Shown: positions 21,715 to 32,671 of the stretch, piece by piece
How the letters are laid out: every line of letters starts with the position of its first letter
How positions within the stretch are numbered: position 1 is the stretch's first letter
Origin: Pseudo-nitzschia pungens
Taxonomy: Eukaryota > Bacillariophyta > Bacillariophyceae > Bacillariales > Bacillariaceae
Assembly (NCBI GenBank): GCA_037355855.1
Contig: CM074762.1
Location: 4,898,001 to 4,962,000 of the forward strand
Direction: 5' to 3'
Length of the DNA: 64,000 nt
Translations under genes and position numbers: made by a program
The notes under the pieces: model-generated
Databases searched by the model: none
Told to the model about the DNA's origin: nothing
What the model saw: the letters and a program-made list of their open reading frames with translations, nothing else

Positions 21715-22545
21715 CTGCAACAACCTTGGTTTCGATCCGTCGATCCTGTTCTCAACAACTGAAAAATGTAGAGGTATTTCTTCCGGGCCGTCGCTCCTGT
21801 TCTCAAAAACCGAAAATCGTAGGCGTCGCTCCTGTTCTGAACAACCGAAAATTGTTCTCCTGTTCTGAACAACCGAAAATCGTAGTGGTATTGCGTTCAA
21901 TCCGTCGCTCCTGTACTCAACAACCGAAAATCGTATTTCGTTCGATCCGTCGCTCCTGTACTCAACAACCGAAAATCGTATTTCGTTCGATCCGTCGCTC
22001 CTGTACTCAACAACCGAACGTAGGGGTATTTCGTCCGGTCCGTCGCTCCTGTACCCAACAACCAAAAATCGTAGGGGTATTTGCTCCTTTCTGCAACAAC
22101 CTTGGTTTTGAACAGAAAATCGTAGGGTTATTCAAACAACCCTCGTCGTATTTCTATCCGTCGCTCCTTTCTGGAACAAGCTTCTCCTTCTTGGCCTGGG
22201 TACGATCCGTCGCTCCTGTTCTCAACAACCTTGGTTTCGTTCGTTCCGTCGCTCCTGTACTCAACAACCGGAAATCGTAGGGGTATTTCGTTCGTTCCGT
22301 CGCTCCTGTACTCAACAACCGGAAATCGTAGGCGTCGCTCCTGTACTCAACAACCGGAAATCGTAGGCGTCGCTCCTGTACTCAACAACCGGAAATCGTA
22401 GGCGTCGCTCCTGTAGTCGCTCCTGTACTCAACAAACGAAAATCGTAGGGGGTATTACGTTCAATCCGTCGCTCCTGCACTCAACAACCAAAAATCGTAG
22501 GCGTCGCTCCTGTAATCAACAACCGAATGAAAAAATTTTGGTGTT
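21715..22545 (+). repeat. Tandem array upstream of gene B (Y)
   Basis: Units of GTCGCTCCTGTACTCAACAA plus CCG(A/G)AAATCGTAG, about 37-50 bp long, with the spacer varying between GGGGTATTTCGTTCGATCC and none. Confidence 0.85.
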
Positions 22546-22914
22546 AGTTATGATTCTAGAGGAAACAGACAGTAGTACTTGATAAAAGAAAAAAGAAGAA
22601 AGTATTTGTATTAAACTATGTCCCGTCGTTCGTCTGTGAAGCGATCGCACCGTGCATCGATCGTACCCGGCGTCGTTCCTGTCCGAAGCGATCGTACCCG
22701 CCGTTGTCCCTGTCCGAAGCGATCGTACCTTCCTCTTTATCGTCGCCGTCGCTCCCCTATGGAAAGACGAAAGTAAAAACAAGAACAAACATCCTGTTAG
22801 AAGCGATCGTAGCAATCGTACCCCCGTCGTCACTCTCTGGAGCGATCGTACCTTCGTCGGCGTCCGTCTCCGCACAAATCGGTTGTGATTTTCGTCTTCC
22901 TTTTCGTTGTTTTC
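22546..22914 (+). repeat. GAAGCGATCGTACC repeats
   Basis: About seven units around GAAGCGATCGTACC(C)(G/C)(T/C)CGT between 22637 and 22865, the same family as 12485-12815 in X. No gene. Confidence 0.7.
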
Positions 22915-23360
22915 AATATCAGTACGTCGTATATCTGGGTAAGCCAGGTAGTTCCAGGACTTCCACACACCCGACCTCTGTGATATGAATCAGACAACAG
23001 AGCAGAAAGCAAGAGCGGCCGTTCTCAAGCTGTCCACAGCATGTGTGTCTTTTTCAAAAGAGATGGTCCCGGTGCCTGATGGCTAGGTTAAACTGGACCG
23101 GCCAGAATATTCCGATGCAAGAATTGAAACGAAAATGAAAAATGAAAATGAAAAATTATGACACATCCCATGAGGGAGATGTGGGGCGGAAAATTCGCCT
23201 CGGAAAATGACGTAAGAAAAAAAGACAGAAATGTACGTACGATGCGGTACGAAGTATACATGCTGTACTAAATATGCTGAAAAAAAAAATGACACGGTAC
23301 ATTACGGTACGCTGTACACTGTACGTATGTTACTAGTACATAATTTTTGGCGCGAAGTAG
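22915..23360 (+). other. Conserved non-coding module M (Y copy)
   Basis: See the copies at 6925-7460 and 12835-13335. It ends in GGCGCGAAGTAG. It lies between the divergent genes B and C, about 1.2 kb upstream of B. Confidence 0.6.
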
Positions 23361-23399
23361 CATCATACACATCCTACTATATTGTACTAGTGTCTTCCC

Positions 23400-23482
23400 C
23401 ACAATGAGCCAATCAAAAAATTCCTTACGAATGAACCAATCAAAAAATTTCTTACGAATGAACCAATCAAAAATTTAGAAAA
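23400..23482 (+). promoter_or_regulatory. Three direct CCAATCA repeats upstream of gene C
   Basis: Three units of (G/A)CCAATCAAAAAATT with CTTACGAATGA spacers, about 410-480 bp upstream of gene C of Y. The CCAAT orientation points towards C. In Z a CCAATCA lies about 475 bp upstream of gene C as well. CCAAT boxes are common eukaryotic promoter elements; a role here is inferred. Confidence 0.5.
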
Positions 23483-23885
23483 TATTTTTAAGTGCAAGGA
23501 GTAGTGTCGTTTGAATTTGAATTGGAAGGAGTTGCTTCGTTTACGGTTTAAAACTGATGTCAAAGTTTAAAGGCCGGGCCGTTTCACAATGGGTTTTTTT
23601 TTGGAAATTGTTCGTTTCGAGCAAAGGCCCACGGTGGGGGGGAAACAACCCACGGTGGGGGAAATGGAAGTGCATCATCGTGACAACAAGTTACATCAAT
23701 TCCGTGAACAGTTGGGGATGAGCTCAACCAGTTGAACCATTGCCGGAAAGGTTTTTAAGATGAATCATCACAATTCAATCGGCTTGGAGATTGTCGTTAG
23801 ATGCATCGTTCCCTTCTACAACAATCGAATCGGTCTCTATCTTTAACAATCAATCCAACAATCAGGGAATACCTGCAGATACATC

Positions 23886-25259
23886 ATGGCAAGGCACAAA
23901 AAGAAAAAAGGCACTACATTTCCTGCGTCAGGACGCCCCACAAATAGAAGAAGATCTACCCGTTCCGCACCAGAAGAGGAAACTGAAAGCCCAACGTCCG
24001 AACCATCACCACGATCTGAAAGTGAGTCTGAGTCTTCAGCAGATGGATGGCCTATACCTCCAAGTCTGCCATCCAAAAATCCATTACCAGACTGGCCCGT
24101 AGCTGTGCTTCAGCTCTACGAACAGGAGCAACAACATGGAGATTCTAGCAATTTGGAGGATACGACTGCCACTCCCGTCGGTTCCAACAATTCGGACCAT
24201 TCCACTGCCCCAACAATGGACGACACTACCAACAGTGATGGTGCCAATAACAACAGTTCAAATAACTCGGATCGTTCCACTGCCCCAACCATGGGTGACA
24301 ATTCGAACAATACTAATGGTACCAAAGGGGACTATAATGATCGCAAGTTCCGAAAGCAGCAGAGGTTGAACCGGAAAATAAATCACAGGGCCGAATCTGT
24401 CATTGAGATGAAAGACAGTACTTCCATGAAGAAGTTTAAAATGGTGGCGACAAACGTAAAAGTACTGCAGACACTCACCACCTTTGAGGATGAAAAAAAA
24501 CACCTGGAATGTCCTGGCTCTATGCATGGTTTATTCTGCTACGACGAAGTTGTTGAGAAACCACATTTAAAACCAACTGCCACAACCGAGAATGAGGACT
24601 ACAAGAGAAAGGATGAGCCAAAACTAACATTCCTTGTGGGTCCAGGTTTTAATGCCTATCGGCGTTCCTTTGGAGAACGCTTGATCGATGCTGGCAATTG
24701 GTTCGTAAACAATTCATTTGATCCCAACAAACCAGAAACCAAGGTAGATTGGTTCTTGAAAAATTCATTTGATCCTAACAAACCAGAAACCCACGTCGGA
24801 CCTTATCACACAGAAAGTGTACGACACCATTTCAGGGCAGTTTTTGGTGCTAGAGGGCGAGGTTCAGATGAGCAGGTGGAAGAAGCGCATGCAAGAATTG
24901 AGGAGGCAGATCAGCTTTTGACAGAGGAACAAATCGAAACCATTATTAGTGGTGAAACTAATGGTATGACAATGCAACAAAGATTCCACTTCCGTGGTAT
25001 GGTATACACTCAGATCACAGATGACGACCCGACCGCTACTACTGTGTCACAAAGGAGTTTGGAAAAGTACATCCGAAACGTGAAACAAGCCATCAAAGGG
25101 AAGAAGAAGAAGAAAAAAAAAGGGGGGGGGAAGAAGGGCAAGAAGAGCTCAACATCAAGCCTTCCGTTCGACCAGAGGAAAAAGCCACCACCAGGATCGG
25201 GTCCGGGAAAAAAGCCACCACCAGGATCGAATCCGGGAAAGAAGCCACCACCTAAGTAA
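23886..25259 (+). CDS. Gene C of element Y, acidic Ser/Asn-rich transposon protein
   Basis: 457 aa, intact; function not recognised. Begins M-x-(R/K)-(H)-K, as does the Z copy. Residues 1-160 are polar and disordered (basic start, Ser/Glu patch, Asn-Asn-Ser repeats). A conserved core from about 185 to 410 contains LTTFEDEKKH, the block LTFLVGPGFNA, LIDAGNWFVNNS and YHTESVRHHF, all with clear counterparts in the Z copy. A duplicated SFDPNKPET segment occurs near residues 278 and 298. The tail has poly-Lys followed by three KKPPPG-type units. The gene is divergent from B and followed by A on the same strand. A structural or DNA-associated role is possible but not shown. Confidence 0.85.
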   Translation: MARHKKKKGTTFPASGRPTNRRRSTRSAPEEETESPTSEPSPRSESESESSADGWPIPPSLPSKNPLPDWPVAVLQLYEQEQQHGDSSNLEDTTATPVGSNNSDHSTAPTMDDTTNSDGANNNSSNNSDRSTAPTMGDNSNNTNGTKGDYNDRKFRKQQRLNRKINHRAESVIEMKDSTSMKKFKMVATNVKVLQTLTTFEDEKKHLECPGSMHGLFCYDEVVEKPHLKPTATTENEDYKRKDEPKLTFLVGPGFNAYRRSFGERLIDAGNWFVNNSFDPNKPETKVDWFLKNSFDPNKPETHVGPYHTESVRHHFRAVFGARGRGSDEQVEEAHARIEEADQLLTEEQIETIISGETNGMTMQQRFHFRGMVYTQITDDDPTATTVSQRSLEKYIRNVKQAIKGKKKKKKKGGGKKGKKSSTSSLPFDQRKKPPPGSGPGKKPPPGSNPGKKPPPK

Positions 25260-25379
25260 GACAGAGGATGGGTATCAAAACATTGTAAAAATGGATCAAA
25301 TAATTTAGGAATTAGTAGTAACAATTATGATAATATTATAATAAATCAATAAAGATGTACTCTTCCAACCCAAAAAAAC

Positions 25380-26130
25380 CATAAACTTCTTACTACCAGG
25401 AGTTATAGTATGATGGATGTAAGGTCTGCTTTCTGAGTAAAATTCCCAGCACCAGAGTTTACACAACAGACTGTGCATATTTCCTGTGTATGGGTCAGCA
25501 CACTGTCACAAATTTTTTTGTATTCCACACTGAATAATGGTGTGTACTATATGCATCTATTAGAAAAGTAAATAGGAATAAACTTCTTGCTACCAATTAT
25601 ATTATGAATGTAAGAAGTTCTGATTTGTCAGAAAAATTCTGAGGAACCGAGTTTACACCACAGAAAAGGCATATTTGCTGTGTATGGGTCGCAGTGACTA
25701 TCATTTGTTGTATTCCACACTGAATAATGGTGAGTATAAAATGAATAAACTTGCTACCAATTATATTATGGATGTAAGTTCTGCTTTCTCAGTAAAATTC
25801 CAACCACCATAGTTTACACAACAGCAGAAAGTGCATATTTCCTCTGTATGGGTCACACTGTCACAAATTTTTTGTATTCCACACTGAATAATGGTGAGTA
25901 TATGCATCTATAAGAATAGTAAATAGGAATAAACTTCTTGCTACCAATTTTATTATGAATGTAACGAGTTCTGATTTTTCAGAAAAATCATCACTACCCG
26001 AGTTAACACCACAGAAAATGCATATTTCCTGTTTGTTGTATTCCACACTGCTGCATCTATTATAGTAGTAAAAAGGAATAAACTTGCTACCAATTATGTA
26101 AAATTCCTCCCAGTACACCACAGAAAGTGC
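25380..26130 (+). repeat. About 170-190-bp tandem repeats between C and A (Y)
   Basis: Four to five degrading units sharing AATAAACTTCTTGCTACCAA, a TTTCTCAGTAAAATTC-type block, GTTTACACAACAGA, GCATATTTCCTGTGTATGGG and TTGTATTCCACACTGAATAA. The last copy is partial. The remaining flanks (25260-25379, 26131-26639) are AT-rich with no gene; the A promoter is presumably here. Confidence 0.8.
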
Positions 26131-26639
26131 ATGTTTCTTGTCTATGGGTCACATTTTCCTGCACTTTTTTGTCTTTTATTGTTAAAAATGCACGGATGCA
26201 CAAGTGGCTATGTGAGATAATGGTGATTGTTTGGTTACTAGTATGTCCAAGAATATGAAATAGAATAAAACATATTTCTTTTGAAGGATTCCATTAATAC
26301 ATTAATCATGAAACTCTAAAATAATATACACATAAAGCAAGCACAAAATAGGACAAAAAGTGATAGAAATGGAAGTGGTCTGAACTTAGAGAAACACAGA
26401 AGAACACAGCCGCCGGTGTCACCACTACGCCACAATTCGCTTAACAACACCATGAGTTTTTTTCTTCAAAAACTCATCTTTGAATGCAAGAAGTACTGTA
26501 CTCAAGGACCATCGTTCCGTGCTGATTGTGTTGTCGACATTCCTTGCTTGACACGACACGGTAGTGGTGAAATTGATTATAACAACATAATGAATATTGA
26601 TGTCGTCTCAGACCATGAAATCATTATCTTCCTGTTGAC

Positions 26640-29600
26640 GTGATGCCAAACAAAAGAAAGTATACCGATGGTGTTAAAATCCAGGCAGACTTCTACTGTC
26701 TGGCATGTTTTAAGAACACGAACACCCTGAAAAAATTTCGTGGGTACAAAAGAGTGTCTAAAAACGATCCCTCGTCTTTCAGATATGTATGCAGCGGGCT
26801 TACAAGCCACTTGACCAAATCAGGTGAATGCAGCAGTTACTACTATCACAATGTAGTAGATAAAACAGCCGCGTCTGTTTTCGCAACCCACCACACGGGT
26901 GGAGGTGCGGGCCGACACAACCCATCCAGTTTTTCATTGACGATGACAGGAAACGGTCCCCAGGGAGAAGCGGCATCCAATAGTATTTCGACCGGGAACC
27001 AGAATCAGGATTTAAATAGGCAAGTGGTACCAGATGTTCTGGTACCACCTATACAGCGCAATGTTATACAATCCTATTTAGCAGCAGCGGACGTAGATGA
27101 AGAGGAAGACAATGACGAAGGTACGCTGATGGATGATGCAAATGAACAAAAAAGTACAGAACCGGAGGCGCTCAATAACATGGAACAGATGTTCCGTTCC
27201 CACCATATACCTGATACAACTCAGCAACTACACGCTGAAATCAAGCTTATGAATCTAATGTCAAGGCATCGCTTACAATTAGGTACATTTCAAACCATAA
27301 TGAATTGGGCAAAGGAATGTCAAAACCTCCCTGGTTTTGATTTCCGTACGGCGAAAATCAGAAAACGTGAAGTTGTTTTCCAAGAAATACAGAAGCATGT
27401 CAAAATACCCAACACAAGATTTGAACCGAAGATAGTTACTTGGCTACCAGACAAGAAACCAGCTCAGATATACGTTCGTGATTTTAAAGATGCACTGTAT
27501 TCTCTTCTATCGAATAGTGAGCTGATGTGCGACGGAAATCTCTCCTTTCCAAGTAGAACAACTCCGCTGCAGCCAGACAGTGATCCTGCCATAACGGACG
27601 ACACATACATTTCAGAGCTTCATCATGGAACTTGGTGGAAGGACTCATGGAGGTTGATGTGCCAGCAAAACACAGAGCCTTCTGAAATTTTGGTACCACT
27701 GATTTTTTACATGGACGGGATAAGCCTGGATGCGCATGGCAGATTGTCTCTTACTCCTCTCAATATGACCCTGGGTATTTTCAGTGTAGAGACAAGAAAA
27801 CGCCCAGAAGCTTGGACTACTATTTACTTCCATCCAGACAGCGAATGGGAAAACACTCATCATTCGAGGAAAGCTACAGCGACCGAAGGGGTACAGAACA
27901 TTCATAATGCGATTGCCGTTGCACTAGAATCGTTGAGGGAAATTGATGAAGGAGGTGATGGAATTCTGTGGGATTACCTTCCGTATGCAGGGAAAGTATG
28001 GAGTGTTAGAATGAAATTTGCGATTGCATATGTTGTAGGAGATACCGAACTCCATGACAAGCTATGTGGAAAATATGGATCACGATCGGCCAGGGTTAAA
28101 AAACTATGCAGGCACTGTGATTGTGCAACAACTGAGATCAATAGGCCAGCATCACAACAACATGTAAAACTGTGGAAACCGGAAGACTTCGAAATACCGA
28201 TCGGAGAAGATGCAACGGATTATTTCAAACAACAATCACACCACCGTATCCAGAATGCATTCCACAGTTTAAATTTTGGGTCAAATGTCAATAACATACA
28301 CCTGGCAACACCAGGTGAAACACTACATATGCATCAATTAGGGGTAGCCAGGCGATGTGTGGAAGCAATAGAACAACAGTTGGTAAACACTAGTGTTGAG
28401 TGTAAATACGCCACGAACCTGAACAAAGGGAGGGCAACGATGGAAGCACTTGGTTATATTGCTCAAAGATATGGTGCGCTCTTATCAAGACAATCCGACC
28501 GGGATTTTCCTAGAACCAAATTTGGAACGAGCATTATGTCCATTGCGAAAAAAGAAGGAAAAGACTATAGCGGTATGCTATTGTGCATCCTTGTAGCACT
28601 GACGTCGGAAGGTGGCCAGGAGATAGTGGGTGATCTGAGATTTGCAACTACACAAATTGACGTCATTGAACAAATCATATCAATGGAAGAGTTTCTCAAA
28701 CACGGACGAATTACTCCCAAAGGTCTCCGGAATCTACCAAAAATGATAATTCATTTTATTAACACAATCAATACTGCATGTATTCGGAAAGGAATGGGGA
28801 CGAGACTCATCAAGAATCATCTGTATTTTCACATCCCGGAGTACATAAAGTTGTGGGGGCATCCACTAGGGTGGGATAGTAGCTTCAGTGAGAGTCATCA
28901 CAAGACAGAGGTGAAGGCTCCAGCAAAGAATACACAACAAAACGCAGCGACATTGATTAGCCAAACAACAAAACGACAAACGGAAAAGTTGCTGTTGCGT
29001 ACTGCCAATATGTGTTATGGGTTGGAGGAAAAGCATGAAGACCCGACCGCGAAACCAAGACCGAAGAAAGCCGGCTCGCTATTCAAAATACACCGGGACG
29101 GCAACGAAAAGAAGGGAAGCATGACCTGGCATAGAACATCAAATAAGGAAAAACCGTTTTTGCCATCAGTAATTCTGGATTTTGTCTGCGATTCGGTGTT
29201 GCCGTTACTCGTTGATGACACATCGGTAGAAGGATTCACAGAACACAATCGATGGGATTCAACAAACGAGGTCGGATATTTATTTCGATGCCATCCCTCC
29301 TACAGATCGACATCTGGGCAAGTGAATGCCGTTTGGATGGATTGGGTAGTGATCAGTGTTGATTCGGAAGCAATCCCGTGTCAGATTCTGTGTTTTCTTG
29401 AACTAGATAACCTCAAACAGCCAACGGGTAGAGTGAATAATTACCCAATTGAAAATGAAGGTCTTTATGCCGTCGTTAGAAAATTCAAGAAAGAGCCCAC
29501 AAGGTCGAAGTCAAGATTTGTTTCCAAGGGTACTTTGGAAGAAGGTTTCTTTGTATTCAACACAGACGCAATTTTATCAGATATTGCTGTTGTGCCAGAG

Positions 29601-29774
29601 TTGAATAAAGATGGAAGTATCTCGGCTGCAAACAGGTGGCTAGTAGTGGCCAATCGTGGTGCTTGGTTGGACAGTTTTGAAGAAAGGAATGAGAGCCTGG
29701 CTTCTACGTCATATGCAACACTTTACAGTCAATGTCAATTGGCAAAAGACATGGACGAAACAGAGGAAGAGTGA
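26640..29774 (+). CDS. Gene A of element Y, intact CACTA/Plavaka/KDZ-type DDE transposase
   Basis: 1044 aa (start could also be the second Met). It should cut and join the element ends in the nucleus. An N-terminal zinc motif (FYCLACFKN, then H and C near LTKSGECSSYY) is followed by an acidic linker. The block LVPLIFYMDGISLDAHG (about 350-366) holds the likely first Asp. GDTELHDKLCGKY...KLCRHC (about 466-496) holds the likely second Asp and a Cys/His knuckle as in CACTA-type transposases. The block LWGHPLGWDSSFSESHHKT (about 737-756) holds the likely Glu. A C-terminal part carries HPSYRSTSGQVNAVWMDWV. Placement in this superfamily rests on recognising these motifs. Gene D follows on the same strand, suggesting joint expression. 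Confidence 0.88.
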   Translation: MMPNKRKYTDGVKIQADFYCLACFKNTNTLKKFRGYKRVSKNDPSSFRYVCSGLTSHLTKSGECSSYYYHNVVDKTAASVFATHHTGGGAGRHNPSSFSLTMTGNGPQGEAASNSISTGNQNQDLNRQVVPDVLVPPIQRNVIQSYLAAADVDEEEDNDEGTLMDDANEQKSTEPEALNNMEQMFRSHHIPDTTQQLHAEIKLMNLMSRHRLQLGTFQTIMNWAKECQNLPGFDFRTAKIRKREVVFQEIQKHVKIPNTRFEPKIVTWLPDKKPAQIYVRDFKDALYSLLSNSELMCDGNLSFPSRTTPLQPDSDPAITDDTYISELHHGTWWKDSWRLMCQQNTEPSEILVPLIFYMDGISLDAHGRLSLTPLNMTLGIFSVETRKRPEAWTTIYFHPDSEWENTHHSRKATATEGVQNIHNAIAVALESLREIDEGGDGILWDYLPYAGKVWSVRMKFAIAYVVGDTELHDKLCGKYGSRSARVKKLCRHCDCATTEINRPASQQHVKLWKPEDFEIPIGEDATDYFKQQSHHRIQNAFHSLNFGSNVNNIHLATPGETLHMHQLGVARRCVEAIEQQLVNTSVECKYATNLNKGRATMEALGYIAQRYGALLSRQSDRDFPRTKFGTSIMSIAKKEGKDYSGMLLCILVALTSEGGQEIVGDLRFATTQIDVIEQIISMEEFLKHGRITPKGLRNLPKMIIHFINTINTACIRKGMGTRLIKNHLYFHIPEYIKLWGHPLGWDSSFSESHHKTEVKAPAKNTQQNAATLISQTTKRQTEKLLLRTANMCYGLEEKHEDPTAKPRPKKAGSLFKIHRDGNEKKGSMTWHRTSNKEKPFLPSVILDFVCDSVLPLLVDDTSVEGFTEHNRWDSTNEVGYLFRCHPSYRSTSGQVNAVWMDWVVISVDSEAIPCQILCFLELDNLKQPTGRVNNYPIENEGLYAVVRKFKKEPTRSKSRFVSKGTLEEGFFVFNTDAILSDIAVVPELNKDGSISAANRWLVVANRGAWLDSFEERNESLASTSYATLYSQCQLAKDMDETEEE

Positions 29775-30226
29775 GTAAGAAATAGTAGTTACTTTTTTTT
29801 TTAATGTAAAAAACTAAGATAGTCCCTACTTCCCATTTTTTTTTTTGGTAATAGCTAAGATAGTCCCTAATTCGCAAATTCATCGCGACGCGACCGCCCC
29901 AAAAAAACGTTACTATGTCAGGTACAGAAATTATAAGAGAGCAAAATTGGCGCGGGCGAGTACGCTTCCACCTTGAGAGGATGCAAAGCTAACAGAGAAT
30001 ATCATGTAGAGGATAAGTACGTTTTTTGGAAAAAATAAAATGGCGCGGCATGATGGCTTGCATTGATAGAGGAAGCCGTCCAGTAATTATTGGATGTGGA
30101 CGTGTGGACGTGATTTTTGTTGTAATTCTTCGATCTTGATTTTTGCGGAAAGTCTTCATAATTGAGTAACACAACTGATTGAAAACAACTTTTCAGAAAT
30201 TCCACTAAATTACAACATTAATCACC
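29775..30226. other. A-D spacer of element Y
   Basis: No gene. Contains TAAGATAGTCCCTA twice (29814 and 29863) around a T run, then AT-rich sequence up to the start of D. Confidence 0.55.
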
Positions 30227-31879
30227 ATGAATAGAGAAGCATTGCAACTGACTAAAGCTATTGCAGAAATTAGTCCAGTCTCAGCTGATGTGAACAGTCC
30301 AAGAAAGAATCACAGTGGATTATCCTTACCCGATCCCAATGTGATAACACCAACTGTGGCATCGGCGCGGAAGCAGCAGCAGCCGTCGACGAAGAAGCAG
30401 CATCAGCCGTCGAAGAAGCAGCAGCATCGGAAAACGAAGCACACAAATAAACCCCAATCCACCAAAACTTCGATAGACAATGTGACCTTCAGCACAAGAG
30501 GGAATGTGAACTTCAACGCAAACGGGAACGTTATTGTCGCAGAGAATGCAAATATGACAGAGCCGAGGACGGTGCGGAACAGTGAATGGGACGACAGAGT
30601 CGCAGAAACAGAGAGACGATTAGCTGAAATGGAGAAACGACTTGAAGAAAAAGAGAAACGACTTGACGAAAGGGAGAGAAAACTGGTTGAAAAAGAGACA
30701 GAAGGACAACGAACGGAAAAGGAAAAAGGCAACGTCGATAAGGAAGAAATCGAGCGGAAACTTAGGATCCATCAAGCGACGGTGTTGAGCCAAAAGGTGA
30801 TTTTCAGAGTCATAAATTTGTGGATAAGAAAGAGTCGATCCAAATTCTGAAAACAATGATGAAGGAGGAAAAGCTTCAACTACCGGAAGGCGTTGCCAAA
30901 AACGAATTCTATGAATACAACTGGATGATAATCAGAAGGGCGGTAAATGACTTGAGAACTGCGGTGCAGTCTTTAGTTAGGAAGCATTGGATTGGTGAGT
31001 GCTAATGCTACTAATGTAAAATGATGTGGGAATGATTATTATAATGAGCAAGTGGATGCCAATACTAACAAGCACACGGTTACCGTTCCTGTTACAGATG
31101 ACTTCAAGAAGGCAAAAACGAGGCGAAATGAATGGGTGCTGCCTGAAGGATTTCCAGGCACGCTAAAGCTTCTCGAGACGGAGGATGATGATGCTCCCGT
31201 CCTGCATCCGAGCTATAGGAAGAAGGAAGGAGAAGATGACTTCTATTATTTTGCGACCCGCATCTTGGCTGCATTCCTGCCATCGGTTTTTTGCCCAAAA
31301 TGGCAAAAAACAAAATTGATTGGTGAAATATATTCCGTGAGTGATGAGGCATTTGCATTGGTTATAATTCATAACGAATATGCAAGATGGGTGAATTACT
31401 TGGAAAGAGTTGATGACAAAAGTATTCCTGAGGTTAGCAAAAAATATTGTGACCCGAGAAGTGGAAACGAGGAGGGGTGGTCGGAAGATGGAATAGAAAT
31501 GTATGAAAGAGTGTGTGAAGAACTGATGGATATCCGCTTCCCTGGCTACAACCTAGGGGGAAAAGAAGACAAAGATAAAGACAAAGACAAGGAAGAAGAC
31601 GAAGACAAGGAAGAAGACGAAGCCGAGGAAGAAGAGGAGGAAGACATCGAGGCGAGGGAAAAAGCAAAAATCGAGGCGAAAAGGCAAAAGGAAAAAGTGG
31701 AAGATTTTGAAATCGCCATGATGAGACGAATCCAAATGGCTTCGAAACGAAAAGGTGGAGCTGGAGGTATGGCATTACAATCAGATTCAGCTGGTAGCAA
31801 AACGAAGCGAAAGAAGAGGAGAAAGCATATTGATCCAATAATGAGTAATGAGAGAAGGAAGTGGTTAGAGGAATTGTAA
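30227..31879 (+). CDS. Gene D of element Y, spliced coiled-coil protein with acidic insert
   Basis: Read as three segments. The first (30227 to at most 30850) starts MNREALQL as in the Z copy, is Gln/Lys-rich, then has a Thr/Asn stretch and a strong Glu/Arg heptad coiled coil. The second (30766/30808-30994) is in another frame and includes VDKKESIQILKTMMKEEKL and WMIIRRAVNDLR. The third (31098-31879) has the folded part (RNEWVLPEGFPGTLKLLE, FYYFATRILAAFLPSVF, FALVIIHNEYARW), an Asp/Lys/Glu repeat and a basic end. An intron at 30995-31097 joins segments two and three in frame. The shift between one and two is unresolved: an acceptor TTTTCAG at 30807 or a one-base error are both possible. WxLPEGF near a coiled coil hints at DNA or protein binding; function unknown. 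Confidence 0.7.
30995..31097 (+). other. Intron in gene D
   Basis: 103 bp, donor GTGAGT, CTAAT branch-like sequences near 31001 and 31010, acceptor GTTACAG. It splits a codon after its first base and restores GAT-GAC-TTC (D-D-F) in frame. Confidence 0.75.
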
Positions 31880-31959
31880 ATGGATGGTAATATTGAGGTT
31901 CGTTAGTGATAGTTTAAATTAAAAGCAAATTGTGATTGAAATACCATAGGGTAGACAAG

Positions 31960-32590
31960 ATGATCGTTGCGTGTCAAAATGATGGGCGTTGCCTCTAAAA
32001 TTGATGGGGGTTCCGTCTAGAAACGATGGGCATTGCCTCTAAAAATGATGGGGGTAGGCTATAAAAATGATGGGCATTGCCTCTTGAAATGATGGGGGTA
32101 GGCTATAAAAATGATGGGCGTTGCCTCATAAATTAATGGGCGGTGCCTCTAAAAATGACGGGCGTTGCCTCTTGAAATAATGGACATTGCCTCTAAAAAT
32201 GATGGGGGTAGGCTATAAAAATGATGGGCGTTGCCTCATAAATTAATGGGCGGTGCCTCTAAAAATGACGGGCGTTGCCTCATATATTAATGGGCGGTGC
32301 CTCTAAAAATGATGGGCGTGGCCTCATAAATTAATGGGAGTTGCCCCATAAATTAATGGGCGTTGCCTCATAAATTAATGGGCGTTGCCTCTAAAAATGA
32401 TGGACGTTGACTCATAAATTAATGGGCGTTGCCTCCAAAATTAATGGGCGGTGCCTCGAAAATTAATGGGCGGTGCCTCGAAAATTAATGGGCGTCGTTG
32501 CCTCCAAAATTAATGGGCGGTGCCTCCAAAATTAATGGGCGTTGGCTCGAAAATTGATGGGCGTTGGCTCGAAAATATATGTGGTACGGG
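31960..32590 (+). repeat. ATGGGCGTTGCCTC tandem array in the right arm of Y
   Basis: About twenty-five units of 22-31 bp, each with ATGATGGGCGTTGCCTC or AATTAATGGGCGGTGCCTC and a short A-rich linker. It lies between gene D and the right terminus; 31880-31959 and 32591-32671 hold nothing else recognisable. Confidence 0.85.
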
Positions 32591-32671
32591 ACTGAAAAAA
32601 TTGAGCCAGGGACAAGGAATTGGTCAAATATTTGACCCCAAAAGGACCCGGCACAAAAATTTTTGACCCAC

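Noticed and set aside
22516..22968. Small ORFs beginning MWKSWNYLAYPDIRR (also at 12421-12882) as a conserved gene
   Set aside because: The similarity is at DNA level within module M; the Z copy breaks the frame, and the ORFs run into repeats.
26416..26643. 75-codon ORF overlapping the start of transposase A
   Set aside because: No counterpart upstream of A in element Z, and the sequence is AT-rich spacer.
30755..30790. CTTAGG in frame in gene D as a Ty1-like +1 frameshift site
   Set aside because: A +1 shift there meets TGA after seven codons; the open downstream frame is the other one.
30797..30807. GTGATTTTCAG as an 11-base intron in gene D
   Set aside because: It would restore frame but is far below any credible intron length; only the acceptor may be real.
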